Source: Betaproteobacteria bacterium RBG_16_58_11 (lineage in GTDB: Bacteria > Pseudomonadota > Gammaproteobacteria > Burkholderiales > Thiobacteraceae). From it: a stretch of 13,103 nt of DNA. Of the stretch, positions 1 to 8,788 are shown in pieces. The notes beneath the pieces were generated by a model. That model was not told where the DNA came from and made no database searches. It saw only the letters and a list, made by a program, of their open reading frames with translations. How positions within the stretch are numbered: the stretch's first letter is position 1; the number at the start of each line of letters is the position of its first letter. The DNA lies in assembly GCA_001770235.1 (NCBI GenBank), contig MEQN01000031.1:16006-29108 (forward strand). The letters are read 5' to 3'. The position numbers and the translations under genes were made by a program.

Positions 1-1
1 C

Positions 2-1114
<1,113 letters not shown>

Positions 1115-1133
1115 TTAATCCTCCATCATTTAC

Positions 1134-1142
1134 TGCTAAAAT
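1134..1142 (+). promoter_or_regulatory. Possible extended -10 promoter for galU
   Basis: In the 57-bp gap between ligA and galU, TG-C-TAAAAT (TG at 1134-1135, hexamer 1137-1142) fits an extended -10 element. A weak -35-like TTAATC lies at 1115-1120 with a 16-bp spacer. A good Shine-Dalgarno AAGGAG at 1155-1160 precedes the galU ATG by 11 bases. The promoter is a pattern match only. Confidence 0.3.
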
Positions 1143-1171
1143 CCAGCGCCATCCAAGGAGCGATCCAAATC

Positions 1172-2059
1172 ATGACGAAAAAAATCCGCAAAGCCGTGTT
1201 TCCCGTAGCCGGCATGGGCACGCGTTTTTTGCCCGCGACCAAGGCCAGCCCGAAGGAGATGCTGCCGATCGTGGATAAGCCGCTGATCCAATACGCGGTG
1301 GAGGAAGCGATCGCCGCCGGCATCACCGAAATGATTTTCGTCACCGGGCGCAATAAGCGCGCGATCGAAGATCATTTTGACAAGGCTTATGAACTCGAAG
1401 CCGAGCTGACCGCGCGTGGTAAAACACACACCATCGAACAATTGCGCAGCATCCTGCCGTCCAATGTCACCTGCGTGTATACCCGTCAGGCGGAAGCGCT
1501 GGGGCTGGGGCACGCGGTGCTGTGCGCCGCTTCGGTGGTGGGCGACGAACCGTTCGCGGTGATCCTGGCCGATGACTTGATCGACGGCAACCCGCCGGCG
1601 CTGAAACAGATGGTGGCTTTGTACGAAGAGCACGCCAGCTCGGTGCTGGGGGTGGAAAATGTGCCGCGCGCGAATACCGGCGCCTACGGCATTGTGGATA
1701 GCCACGCGGTTTCCGATCGCGTGCAACGCGTGACCGGCATCGTGGAAAAACCCAAACCGGAAGCGGCGCCTTCCACCCTGGCGGTAGTCGGGCGCTATAT
1801 CCTGACGCCGCGTATTTTCCGCATGCTGGAGCAGGTGAAGCCGGGCGCCGGCGGCGAAATCCAGCTCACCGACGGCATCGCCGCGCTGATTGAATACGAG
1901 GCGATTTTTGCCTATCAGTTTGACGGAATACGCTACGATTGCGGCAGCAAAATGGGCTACCTGCAAGCGACAATGGGCTATGCTTTAAAACATCCCGAGA
2001 TTGGCGAACAATTCCGGGAATATTTGACGTCGCTGCATTGCGATTTACCCAAACGCTGA
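1172..2059 (+). CDS. galU: UTP-glucose-1-phosphate uridylyltransferase GalU
   Basis: Makes UDP-glucose and pyrophosphate from UTP and glucose-1-phosphate, feeding cell-surface polysaccharide synthesis and galactose interconversion in the cytoplasm. The 295-residue length is normal for bacterial GalU. The N-terminal nucleotide-binding signature [20 protein letters not shown] is at residues 10-29. The metal/nucleotide-binding ILADDLID is at 131-138, and GIVEKP at 189-194 is the conserved sugar-phosphate loop. The C-terminal half has the GalU pattern [10 protein letters not shown] followed by GEIQLTDGI. The ATG is preceded by AAGGAG, which supports this start. It follows ligA closely and may share its transcript or use the weak promoter in the gap. 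UDP-glucose may serve the surface-sugar genes further right, but nothing here shows direct coupling. Confidence 0.97.
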   Translation: MTKKIRKAVFPVAGMGTRFLPATKASPKEMLPIVDKPLIQYAVEEAIAAGITEMIFVTGRNKRAIEDHFDKAYELEAELTARGKTHTIEQLRSILPSNVTCVYTRQAEALGLGHAVLCAASVVGDEPFAVILADDLIDGNPPALKQMVALYEEHASSVLGVENVPRANTGAYGIVDSHAVSDRVQRVTGIVEKPKPEAAPSTLAVVGRYILTPRIFRMLEQVKPGAGGEIQLTDGIAALIEYEAIFAYQFDGIRYDCGSKMGYLQATMGYALKHPEIGEQFREYLTSLHCDLPKR

Positions 2060-2077
2060 GTCCGAAGGAGCCTGCCC

Positions 2078-2446
2078 ATGGCTAACAAACTCATGATTGT
2101 GATGGTGAACACCGATCCCAAGAACAGCGCGGAATTAGGCGCGCCGTTTTTTCAAGCCACGGTGGCGGCGGCGATGGAATATGAGGTCGAAGTGATTCTG
2201 ACCGCGGGCGCGGGCGAGTTGGCCAAGCGCGGCGTGGCCGAAAAATTGCATGTGAAAGAGGGCTCGACCATCAGCGTGTACGACTATATCAAGGACGCGC
2301 ACGCGGCCGGCGTGAAATTCAAAGTGTGCACGCCGACGCTGGAGCTTTGGGGCGAAGATCTGATCCCGGAAATCGAAGAAACCGTGGGCGGCTCCTATGT
2401 CATCCAGCAGGCGATGGACGATAACACCGTGACGTTTACCTACTGA
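2078..2446 (+). CDS. DsrE-family small protein
   Basis: A 122-residue protein of the DsrE/DsrF-like (TusD-like) fold. It starts with the beta strand KLMIVMVNTDP, continues with a helix (PFFQATVAAAMEYEVEVILTA is a strand-helix-strand unit) and has a single cysteine at residue 84 in KVCTPTLELWGED, the position where many family members carry their sulfur-relay cysteine. No signal peptide or membrane segment is visible, so it is cytosolic. A strong Shine-Dalgarno AAGGAG at 2065-2070 lies 7 bases before the ATG. It sits 18 bp after galU and 7 bp before hpt, so the three are probably co-transcribed. Family membership is likely; the function is unknown. Persulfide transfer is possible because Cys84 is present, but no dsr or tus partner genes are visible here. 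Confidence 0.75.
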   Translation: MANKLMIVMVNTDPKNSAELGAPFFQATVAAAMEYEVEVILTAGAGELAKRGVAEKLHVKEGSTISVYDYIKDAHAAGVKFKVCTPTLELWGEDLIPEIEETVGGSYVIQQAMDDNTVTFTY

Positions 2447-2453
2447 TCTTTGC

Positions 2454-2999
2454 ATGCATACCCGCGAACAGGCATTGGAAATACTCGATTCGGCGGAGCG
2501 GCTTTGCTCCGCCGAATTCGTATCCGACTCGGTGTCGCGCGTGGCGCAGGAGATCACCGCCCAACTCGGCGAGCGCTATCCCATCGTGCTGTCGGTGATG
2601 GGCGGCGCCATCGTGTTTGCCGGCCAATTATTGCCGCAACTGCGCTTTCCGCTCGATCTCGATTACATTCACGCCACGCGTTACCGCAACAGCACGCAAG
2701 GCCAGGATATCGCCTGGAAGGTGATGCCGAAAGAAGATGTGAAAGGCCGGGTGGTGCTGGTGATAGACGATATCCTGGACGAGGGCCATACGCTGGCGGC
2801 GGTGCGCGACAAGCTGCTGCAAATGGGCGCTGCGGAATTTTATTGCGCCGTGCTGGCGGATAAGGAAATCGGCCAAGCCAAACCGATCCGGGCCGACTAC
2901 ATCGGCTTGCAACTCCCCAATCGCTATGTGTTCGGCTGCGGCATGGACGTGCAAGGCATGTGGCGCAACCTGCCGGAAATCTACGCGCTGAAGGAATGA
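2454..2999 (+). CDS. hpt: Hypoxanthine-guanine phosphoribosyltransferase
   Basis: Transfers the phosphoribosyl group of PRPP to hypoxanthine or guanine to make IMP or GMP in purine salvage. The 181-residue protein has the diagnostic PRPP-binding loop VLVIDDILDEGHTL at residues 101-114 and the preceding VMGGAIVFAGQLL (about 48-60). The C-terminal GLQLPNRYVFGCGMD is the base-binding region (YVFGxGMD, as in bacterial HPRTs). The ATG at 2454 has no clear Shine-Dalgarno and lies only 7 bp after the DsrE-like gene, which suggests translational coupling. A perfect 12-bp hairpin lies in codons 12-22 (separate entry). The stop overlaps the start of the next gene as ATGA. A salvage link to the methylthioinosine-type phosphorylase downstream is plausible, since that enzyme releases hypoxanthine. 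Confidence 0.93.
   Translation: MHTREQALEILDSAERLCSAEFVSDSVSRVAQEITAQLGERYPIVLSVMGGAIVFAGQLLPQLRFPLDLDYIHATRYRNSTQGQDIAWKVMPKEDVKGRVVLVIDDILDEGHTLAAVRDKLLQMGAAEFYCAVLADKEIGQAKPIRADYIGLQLPNRYVFGCGMDVQGMWRNLPEIYALKE
2488..2517 (+). repeat. Perfect 12-bp hairpin inside hpt
   Basis: The arms ATTCGGCGGAGC (2488-2499) and GCTCCGCCGAAT (2506-2517) are exact reverse complements around a 6-base loop GGCTTT. The stem is GC-rich and starts 34 bases after the hpt initiation codon. No T-run follows, so it is not an ordinary intrinsic terminator. Confidence 0.85.
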
Positions 3000-4783
3000 G
3001 CACCCCTGCTACCCTGGAAAATCTGCTGATCGAGGCGCATCGGCTGTTTTCCCTGCACGATTTCCCCGCGGCAGAGGCGCAATGCCAGCACGCGCTGAGC
3101 CGCTATCCCGGCGAGCCGAATGTGCTGCACCTGCTGGGCGCCATTGCGGCGGGGCAGGGGCAGGCCGCGCGCGCTGCCGCCTATTTCGAAATCGCGGCAA
3201 AATCCTTGCCGGAGAATCCACAAGTCTTTTTCAATCTCGGCTCGGCGCAATTGTCCTTGGGCAATCCGGTGGCGGCGCAAGCGGCATTTGCGCGTGCGCT
3301 GGCGCTGCGCCCGAATTTTCCCGAAGCGCTCAACAATCTCGGCTGTGCATTGGAGGCGCAAGACCAATTGGTAGCGGCGCAAGCGCGTCTCGAGCAAGCC
3401 TTGGAATGCGCGCCGAGTTTTACCGATGCGCGCGCCAATCTGGGCCGGGTACTGCTGCGCGCCGGCAGCCCCGAGGCGGCGAAGGGCCAATTGGCGCTTG
3501 CCCTTTCGATGACGCCGAATCATGTTTCCAGCCTGCATTATCTGGGGCTGAGCGAGAAGGCGCTGGGCAATTACGCCGCAGCGGAAGCGGCGCTCAGCCA
3601 GGCGGTCAGCTTGCAGCCGCGCGCGCCGGAGCTGCGCAATAATCTGGGCAATGTGTTGGTGGCCCAAGGCAAATACGCGGCGGCGATGACGCACTATGCG
3701 GTGGCGCTGGAAGCGGAGCCGCACCATCCGGCGGCGGCGCTGAATTTGGCGAATGCCTTATCGCGCCAAGGCTTCGTTGATGAGGCGATTGCGCGCTATG
3801 ACCAAGCGCTTGCGCTCAAGCCCGATCTGGCCGAAGCGCAGTGGGGCCGGGCGCTGGCGTATTTGCAGAAGGGCGATCTGGCGCGCGGCTGGGAAGGTTA
3901 TGAATGGCGCTTCCTGTTCCAGCAGGCGTATCCGCATCGTTATGCCAAGCCGTACTGGAACGGTGAGCCGTTCGCAGGCAAGCGGCTCTTGATCTACGAT
4001 GAAATCGGCTACGGCGACGTGTTTCAATTCGCGCGCTATTTGCCGCTGGTGAAGGCGCGCGGCGGCACGGTGCTGTTTGAAGTGAAACCGGGCTTGCAGC
4101 CCGCCTTGCGCGGCTTGTCCGGGGTGGACCAGTGGCTGGAGCGCAGCCCGCTACCGGTGGATGAGAACCGGTTCGACCTGCATTTGCCGCTGGAGAGTTT
4201 GCCCGGCGTATTCGGCACCACCCTGGACACGATTCCCAGCGACGTGCCGTATTTATTCGCGGATGAGGCCTTGCGTTCCGAATGGCGCGCGCGCATCGCG
4301 CCAAGCTCGGATCTCAAGATCGGCCTGGTTTGGGCGGGCAACCCGGATAGCGCCTACGATCAGGCGCGCTCGTGCGCCTTGCGCGACCTGGCGCCGCTGT
4401 TCGAGATTCCCGGCTGCCGCTTTTACAGCCTGCAAGTCGGCAAGGCGGCTTCCGACATGCACGCCGCCGCTTTGCCGCTGATTGCATTGGGCGAGGACTT
4501 TCGCGACTTCGGCGACACGGCGGCCGTTATGAGCCAACTCGATCTCATCATCAGCGTGGAAACCGCGGCGGCGCATCTGGCCGGCGCACTGGGCAAGCCC
4601 ACTTGGGTATTGCTGGCGAAAGTTCCGGCTTGGCGCTGGCTGCTGGATCGGGCCGATAGCCCGTGGTACCCGACGCTGCGCCTGTTCCGGCAAACGCAGG
4701 CGGGAGACTGGTCCACGGTGATCGCCGCGCTTGCGCAAGCGTTGGGGCAATATGTTAAAGTTCATCATCGCAGCCACCAATGA
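2996..4783 (+). CDS. TPR-repeat protein with glycosyltransferase (heptosyltransferase-like) C-terminus
   Basis: A 595-residue two-part protein. Residues about 8-300 are a run of roughly eight or nine tetratricopeptide repeats with regular 34-residue spacing (for example NPQVFFNLGSAQLSLGNPV, then EALNNLGCALEAQDQL). The C-terminal half resembles the GT-B/GT9 heptosyltransferase fold. DEIGYGDVFQFARYLP at about 334-349 fits its N-terminal nucleotide-fold entry, LKIGLVWAGNP its second Rossmann half, and DLIISVETAAAHLAGALG near 515-532 the conserved acceptor/donor loop of heptosyltransferases. No signal peptide is seen. The ATG at 2996 overlaps the hpt stop (ATGA) and is preceded by GAAGGA; the GTG at 2960 is a weaker start. 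It may act in protein or polysaccharide glycosylation, but donor and acceptor are unknown. Its stop codon lies within an inverted-repeat element. Confidence 0.8.
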   Translation: MSTPATLENLLIEAHRLFSLHDFPAAEAQCQHALSRYPGEPNVLHLLGAIAAGQGQAARAAAYFEIAAKSLPENPQVFFNLGSAQLSLGNPVAAQAAFARALALRPNFPEALNNLGCALEAQDQLVAAQARLEQALECAPSFTDARANLGRVLLRAGSPEAAKGQLALALSMTPNHVSSLHYLGLSEKALGNYAAAEAALSQAVSLQPRAPELRNNLGNVLVAQGKYAAAMTHYAVALEAEPHHPAAALNLANALSRQGFVDEAIARYDQALALKPDLAEAQWGRALAYLQKGDLARGWEGYEWRFLFQQAYPHRYAKPYWNGEPFAGKRLLIYDEIGYGDVFQFARYLPLVKARGGTVLFEVKPGLQPALRGLSGVDQWLERSPLPVDENRFDLHLPLESLPGVFGTTLDTIPSDVPYLFADEALRSEWRARIAPSSDLKIGLVWAGNPDSAYDQARSCALRDLAPLFEIPGCRFYSLQVGKAASDMHAAALPLIALGEDFRDFGDTAAVMSQLDLIISVETAAAHLAGALGKPTWVLLAKVPAWRWLLDRADSPWYPTLRLFRQTQAGDWSTVIAALAQALGQYVKVHHRSHQ

Positions 4784-4828
4784 ACACCAATGAAAATCGT
4801 ATCGGTTTTTTAGTGTCCATTCGTGGTT
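4772..4828. repeat. Imperfect inverted-repeat element at the 3' end of the TPR gene
   Basis: The left arm AGCCACCAATGAACAC (4772-4787) and right arm GTGTCCATTCGTGGTT (4813-4828) are reverse complements at 13 of 16 positions. Between them, AAAATC/GGTTTT can extend the stem (AT-rich, with one G-T pair). The left arm supplies the last codons and TGA of the TPR gene, and CACCAATGAA is tandemly repeated there (CCACCAATGAACACCAATGA). The shape suits a small mobile or dispersed palindromic element, or a bidirectional transcription stop; sequence alone cannot tell which. Confidence 0.6.
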
Positions 4829-4840
4829 CCAAAGTGTTTA

Positions 4841-4846
4841 TATAAT
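4841..4846 (+). promoter_or_regulatory. Possible -10 box upstream of the phosphorylase gene
   Basis: A perfect TATAAT lies 20 bases before the ATG at 4867, immediately after the inverted-repeat element. No convincing -35 box is found 15-18 bases upstream, so this rests on the -10 hexamer and the gap position alone. Confidence 0.3.
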
Positions 4847-4866
4847 CATCCCTTAAGACAAATCCT

Positions 4867-5613
4867 ATGCTCTCAATTATCGGCGGCTCCGGCCTGACCC
4901 AACTCGCCAACCTTGAAATTACCCATCGCCAAGTGATCCGCACGCCCTTCGGCGAGCCCTCCGGCGCGCTGACTATCGGCCGGCTATCGAACGAGGAGAT
5001 CATTTTTCTGGCGCGGCACGGATACGGCCATACCATCCCGCCGCACGAAGTGAACTACCGCGCCAATATCTGGGCGATCCACTCGCGCGGGGTCAAGGAT
5101 CTGGTGTCGGTGGCCTCGGTCGGGGGCATTCATGCGGATTTGAAGCCGGGCACGATTGTGATCCCGGATCAAATCATCGATTACACCCATGGCCGCAAAA
5201 CCACGTTTCGCGAAGGCAAGGACAAGCCGGTGGTGCACATGGATTTCACCGAGCCGTATTGCCAAAAAATGCGCGAGCTTTGTTTGCGCGCGGCGCAGGC
5301 GGCGGGCGAAACCTGTATTGACGGCGGCGTCTATGCGGCGGTGCAGGGGCCGCGCCTGGAGTCGAAAGCCGAGATCAATCGCCTGGAGCGCGACGGCGCG
5401 ACCATGGTGGGCATGACCGGCATGCCGGAAGCCGGTCTCGCCAAGGAAATCGGGCTGTGTTACGCCACGATCGGCGTGGTGGCGAATTTCGCCGCGGGAC
5501 GTGGATCGAGCAAGGACGCGGTACATTACGATGAAGTCGAAGCGGTGTTGAAGCAATCCATGCAGCGCGTGCGCAACATCCTCGAGCACTTGGTTGCTTT
5601 GCACGCCAATTAG
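4867..5613 (+). CDS. Methylthio-nucleoside phosphorylase, probably S-methyl-5'-thioinosine phosphorylase
   Basis: Belongs to the MtnP/PNP family, which splits a 5'-methylthio-nucleoside with phosphate to give methylthioribose-1-phosphate and a free purine, recycling the by-product of polyamine synthesis. The 248 residues include the phosphate-binding IIGGSGL (4-10), ARHG (49-52), the family run [20 protein letters not shown] (81-100) and [13 protein letters not shown] (182-194). Human MTA phosphorylase has TDYD at the base-binding site (Asp220/Asp222); the matching stretch here is VVANFAAG, with Asn207 and Ala209. Asn at this site is typical of enzymes that bind 6-oxopurines, so methylthioinosine, giving hypoxanthine, is the likelier substrate, as in the Pseudomonas aeruginosa enzyme. 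It lies one base before def and probably shares its transcript. Confidence 0.85.
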   Translation: MLSIIGGSGLTQLANLEITHRQVIRTPFGEPSGALTIGRLSNEEIIFLARHGYGHTIPPHEVNYRANIWAIHSRGVKDLVSVASVGGIHADLKPGTIVIPDQIIDYTHGRKTTFREGKDKPVVHMDFTEPYCQKMRELCLRAAQAAGETCIDGGVYAAVQGPRLESKAEINRLERDGATMVGMTGMPEAGLAKEIGLCYATIGVVANFAAGRGSSKDAVHYDEVEAVLKQSMQRVRNILEHLVALHAN

Positions 5614-5614
5614 C

Positions 5615-6148
5615 ATGACCGTCAGAGAAATTCTCCGCATGGGCGACGCACGTCTGCTGCGGGTCGCGGAACTGGTCGATACTGTTGACACGCCGGAGCT
5701 TCATGCGCTGATCCAAGACCTGCGCGATACCATGGCCGCTGAGAGTGGCGCGGGACTCGCCGCCCCGCAAATCGGCGTCAATCTGCAACTGGTGATTTTC
5801 GGCGTGGAGCACAACCCGCGCTATCCCGATGCCGAACAAGTGCCGTTCACGATTCTGATCAATCCCACGCTGTATAAACTGGACGAGGAGATGGAAGACG
5901 GCTGGGAAGGCTGCCTTTCCGTGCCGGGCATGCGCGGTGTGGTGCCGCGTTTCAAGCGCGTGCGCTATACCGGCGTGGATGCCGCCGGCAATCCCATCGA
6001 CCGCACGGTGGAGGGATTCCACGCGCGGGTGGTGCAGCACGAATGCGATCATTTGTATGGCGTGCTGTATCCGATGCGCATGAAAGACATGCGCCAATTC
6101 GGTTTTACCGACGTGCTTTTCCCCGATCAGGACGCGCCGGAAGACTAA
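5615..6148 (+). CDS. def: Peptide deformylase
   Basis: A metalloenzyme that removes the N-formyl group from new polypeptides. All three diagnostic motifs are present in this 177-residue protein: [10 protein letters not shown] (45-54), EGCLSVPG with metal ligand Cys100 (98-105), and QHECDH (141-146), supplying His142 and His146 as ligands and Glu143 as catalytic residue. An upstream TTG at 5594 would lie inside the phosphorylase gene; the ATG at 5615, one base after the TAG of that gene, gives the normal N-terminus ([15 protein letters not shown]). It is not in the common def-fmt pair; its partner here is the phosphorylase gene. This is probably one of several def paralogues, but that cannot be tested within the window. 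Confidence 0.95.
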   Translation: MTVREILRMGDARLLRVAELVDTVDTPELHALIQDLRDTMAAESGAGLAAPQIGVNLQLVIFGVEHNPRYPDAEQVPFTILINPTLYKLDEEMEDGWEGCLSVPGMRGVVPRFKRVRYTGVDAAGNPIDRTVEGFHARVVQHECDHLYGVLYPMRMKDMRQFGFTDVLFPDQDAPED

Positions 6149-6177
6149 TTTCTCTGCATTTAGAGTCAATTCAAAGC

Positions 6178-6205
6178 TTAAGAAGCGTCAAAGCTAACCG
6201 ATAAT
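6178..6205 (+). promoter_or_regulatory. Possible promoter ahead of the sugar operon
   Basis: The 122-bp gap between def and the radical SAM gene is clearly more AT-rich than its surroundings. TTAAGA (6178-6183) and GATAAT (6200-6205), 16 bp apart, are acceptable -35/-10 matches. Other AT-rich candidates such as CATAAT at 6242-6247 exist. AAGG at 6260-6263 could serve as ribosome binding site for the ATG at 6271. No clear terminator was found in this gap. Confidence 0.3.
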
Positions 6206-6270
6206 GTTCTAAACTACGGCCTGCGGACTTAAGTCTATACACATAATATTTTGATAAATAAGGTTATTTA

Positions 6271-7791
6271 ATGGTTTCGAGCAGCAAACAGCCGGTCGAC
6301 GTGCTGTTTATCAACCCCGGCAATCGCCGTGCGGTCTATCAAAAGTTGGGAGATGATTTCTCGGCCATCGAGCCACCCTCGCTCGCCGGGCTGTTCGCGA
6401 CCTATGTCCGCAACAAAGGCTTGAGCGTGGCCATCGTCGATGCGCCGGCGTACAACCTCAGCCCGGAGGAAGCCGCGCAACAAGTGGCCGACCAATACGA
6501 TCCGGTGCTGATCGCCATGGTGGTGTATGGCTTCCAGCCCTCGGCCTCGACCCAGAACATACCTGCCGCCGGCGCGACTTGCCGCGCGCTGAAAGCGATC
6601 GATCCGAACTACAAGATACTCATGACCGGCACCCATCCGGCCGCACTGCCCGAGCGCACGATGCGGGAAGAGGCGTGCGACTACGTGTGCGACCGCGAAG
6701 GCCCGGAGACGATTCTGCAAACTGCCCAGGCTTTGAAGGCTGCTTCAAAATCACCTAAACTGAATGAGATACCCAGCCTTTGGTATCGTGTCGGCGGCGT
6801 GATCATGAATAACCCACCTGCGCCGCTGATGGATGATCTGGATGCCGAGATGCCGAGCGTGGCGTGGGATTTGCTGCCGATGGATCAATATCGCGCGCAC
6901 AACTGGCATTGCTTTGAACATATCGCCCAACGCCAGCCCTATGTGTCGCTGCACACCAGCCTCGGCTGCCCGTACAAATGCTCGTTCTGCTGCATCAACG
7001 CGCCCTTCGGCAAGCCCTCGTACCGCATGTGGTCGCCCGACACGGTGATCAAGGAAATCGACGAGCTGGTAAATAAATACGGCGTGAAAAACATCAAGTT
7101 CGTGGACGAGATGTTCGTGCTGAACAAAAACCACGTGATCGGCATCTGCGACCGCATCATCGAGCGCGGCTACGACCTCAACATCTGGGCCTATGCGCGG
7201 GTGGATACGGTGAAGGACGAGTTTCTGGACAAGCTGCAGCGCGCCGGCTTCCGCTGGCTGGCGCTGGGCATCGAGTCCGGCTCCAAGCATGTGCGCGACG
7301 GCGTGGAGAAGGGCCGCTTCGGCCTGGAGGAGATTCTGCAAGTGGTGCGCAAGATTCAGGATGCGGGCATCAACGTCATCGGCAATTACATCTTCGGCCT
7401 GCCCGACGACACCTTCGAGTCGATGCAGGAAACGCTCGACCTCGCGATCGAAGCCAATTGCGAATTCGCCAACTTCTATTGCGCCATGGCCTACCCCGGC
7501 TCCAAGCTCTACACCATGGCGCTCGAAAAGGGCTGGGAACTGCCGGATAACTGGATCGGCTACTCGCAGCACAGCTTTGAAGCCATGCCGCTGCGCACTG
7601 AGGTGCTGACCGCGGCCGAGGTATTGAAATTCCGTGATGAAGCCTTTATGACCTATTTCAAGAACCCGCGCTATCTGGCGCTGGTAGAGAAAAAATTCGG
7701 GCCGGAAGTGTTGCAGCACATCGAGCAGATGACCCGTATCCGACTCAAGCGAAAACTGTATTCCCCCGGAGAGGAGGCTCTGCGCTCATGA
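6271..7791 (+). CDS. Cobalamin-binding radical SAM protein (BchE-like)
   Basis: A 506-residue enzyme with an N-terminal cobalamin-binding Rossmann domain (about 9-155: VDVLFINPGNRR, then ILMTGTHPAALPE at 117-129) and a radical SAM domain (about 220-440) with the 4Fe-4S motif Cys233-x3-Cys237-x2-Cys240 in LGCPYKCSFC. Typical downstream features follow: KFVDEMFVLNK, WAYARVD, LALGIESG and NYIFGLPDDTFESM. The classic cobalamin-ligand DxHxxG motif is not evident, as in many members. This class includes methyltransferases and ring-forming enzymes; the substrate cannot be read from sequence. It overlaps the sugar kinase gene by four bases (ATGA) and heads the operon, so action on a sugar or glycolipid intermediate (for example C-methylation) is a reasonable guess. 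Family call secure, role unknown. Confidence 0.88.
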   Translation: MVSSSKQPVDVLFINPGNRRAVYQKLGDDFSAIEPPSLAGLFATYVRNKGLSVAIVDAPAYNLSPEEAAQQVADQYDPVLIAMVVYGFQPSASTQNIPAAGATCRALKAIDPNYKILMTGTHPAALPERTMREEACDYVCDREGPETILQTAQALKAASKSPKLNEIPSLWYRVGGVIMNNPPAPLMDDLDAEMPSVAWDLLPMDQYRAHNWHCFEHIAQRQPYVSLHTSLGCPYKCSFCCINAPFGKPSYRMWSPDTVIKEIDELVNKYGVKNIKFVDEMFVLNKNHVIGICDRIIERGYDLNIWAYARVDTVKDEFLDKLQRAGFRWLALGIESGSKHVRDGVEKGRFGLEEILQVVRKIQDAGINVIGNYIFGLPDDTFESMQETLDLAIEANCEFANFYCAMAYPGSKLYTMALEKGWELPDNWIGYSQHSFEAMPLRTEVLTAAEVLKFRDEAFMTYFKNPRYLALVEKKFGPEVLQHIEQMTRIRLKRKLYSPGEEALRS

Positions 7792-8786
7792 TTATCAGCC
7801 GCACTCCCTTCCGTATTTCATTTTTTGGCGGTGGCACGGATTATCCCGCCTGGTACCGCGAACACGGCGGTGCAGTGCTGGCGACGGCGATCGACAAATA
7901 CTGCTACATCAGTTGCCGCTATCTGCCGCCTTTTTTCGAGCATAAGTATCGCATCGTCTATTCCCGCATCGAAAATGTGATGGAGGTGTCCCAGATCGAG
8001 CATCCGGCGGCGCGCGAGGTGCTGCAATGGATGAATTGCGTGCGCGGGATCGAAGTGCATCATGACGGTGATTTGCCGGCGCGCTCCGGGCTCGGTTCCA
8101 GCTCTTCCTTCACGGTTGGCTTAATCAATGCACTGATGGCGATGAAGGGCGAACACGTCACCAAAGAAAAGCTGTTGCAGCATGCGCTTCATGTCGAGCA
8201 GGATCTGATCCAGGAGAATGTCGGCTCGCAAGATCAAGTGTCTGCGGCCTATGGCGGATTCAACAAGATCGAGTTCCACCAGGATGGCGCGATAGACGTC
8301 AATCCGGTGATCTTGCGCCCGGAGCGGCGTGAGTCGCTGGAATCGCATTTGATGCTGTTTTTCACCGGCATTTCGCGCTATGCCTCGGACGTGGCCAAGG
8401 CCAAAATCGACAACCTCAATCAACGCAAGACCGAGCTGCGCATGATGCGTACGCTGGTGGATGAAGCGCTCAGTATCCTCGGCAGCGAAAAGGACGACCT
8501 CGACGATTTCGGCAAGCTCCTGGATGAAAATTGGCAATACAAACGCAAGCTGTCAGACAAGGTGACCACCCCCGAGATCGACCAAATCTATGAAGCGGCA
8601 ATGTCGGCGGGCGCGCTCGGCGGCAAGCTGCTGGGCGCCGGGGGTGGCGGCTTCCTGATGTTTTTTGCGCGTCCCGAGCAGCATGCCGCAATTTGTGAAA
8701 AATTGAAGGGCTTGATCTATGTGCCGATTAAATTCGACACCTCGGGCAGCAAAATTGTGATGTATCAGCCGAATGGTTTATCGTGA
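7788..8786 (+). CDS. hddA: GHMP sugar kinase, probably D-glycero-alpha-D-manno-heptose-7-phosphate kinase
   Basis: Phosphorylates the anomeric hydroxyl of a heptose-7-phosphate to the 1,7-bisphosphate on the way to GDP-D-glycero-alpha-D-manno-heptose. The 332 residues carry all GHMP-kinase motifs: N-terminal RTPFRISFFGGGTDYPAW (5-22), the phosphate-binding PARSGLGSSSSFTVG at 97-111, and the C-terminal GAGGGGFLMFF at 283-293. This pattern is that of HddA-like kinases rather than galactokinase or mevalonate kinase. A strong AGGAGG at 7772-7777 precedes the ATG, which overlaps the preceding stop. The HddC-like and GmhA-like genes in the same run support the heptose assignment. Other sugar-phosphate kinases of the same subfamily remain possible. 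Confidence 0.82.
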   Translation: MIISRTPFRISFFGGGTDYPAWYREHGGAVLATAIDKYCYISCRYLPPFFEHKYRIVYSRIENVMEVSQIEHPAAREVLQWMNCVRGIEVHHDGDLPARSGLGSSSSFTVGLINALMAMKGEHVTKEKLLQHALHVEQDLIQENVGSQDQVSAAYGGFNKIEFHQDGAIDVNPVILRPERRESLESHLMLFFTGISRYASDVAKAKIDNLNQRKTELRMMRTLVDEALSILGSEKDDLDDFGKLLDENWQYKRKLSDKVTTPEIDQIYEAAMSAGALGGKLLGAGGGGFLMFFARPEQHAAICEKLKGLIYVPIKFDTSGSKIVMYQPNGLS

Positions 8787-8788
8787 AA

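Noticed and set aside
2960..2995. Earlier GTG start for the TPR protein, inside hpt
   Set aside because: The ATG at 2996 forms the usual ATGA overlap with the hpt stop and has GAAGGA upstream; the extra 12 residues show no conserved content.
5594..5614. TTG start for peptide deformylase
   Set aside because: It overlaps the end of the phosphorylase gene and adds 7 residues before the normal deformylase N-terminus; the ATG at 5615 is the better start.
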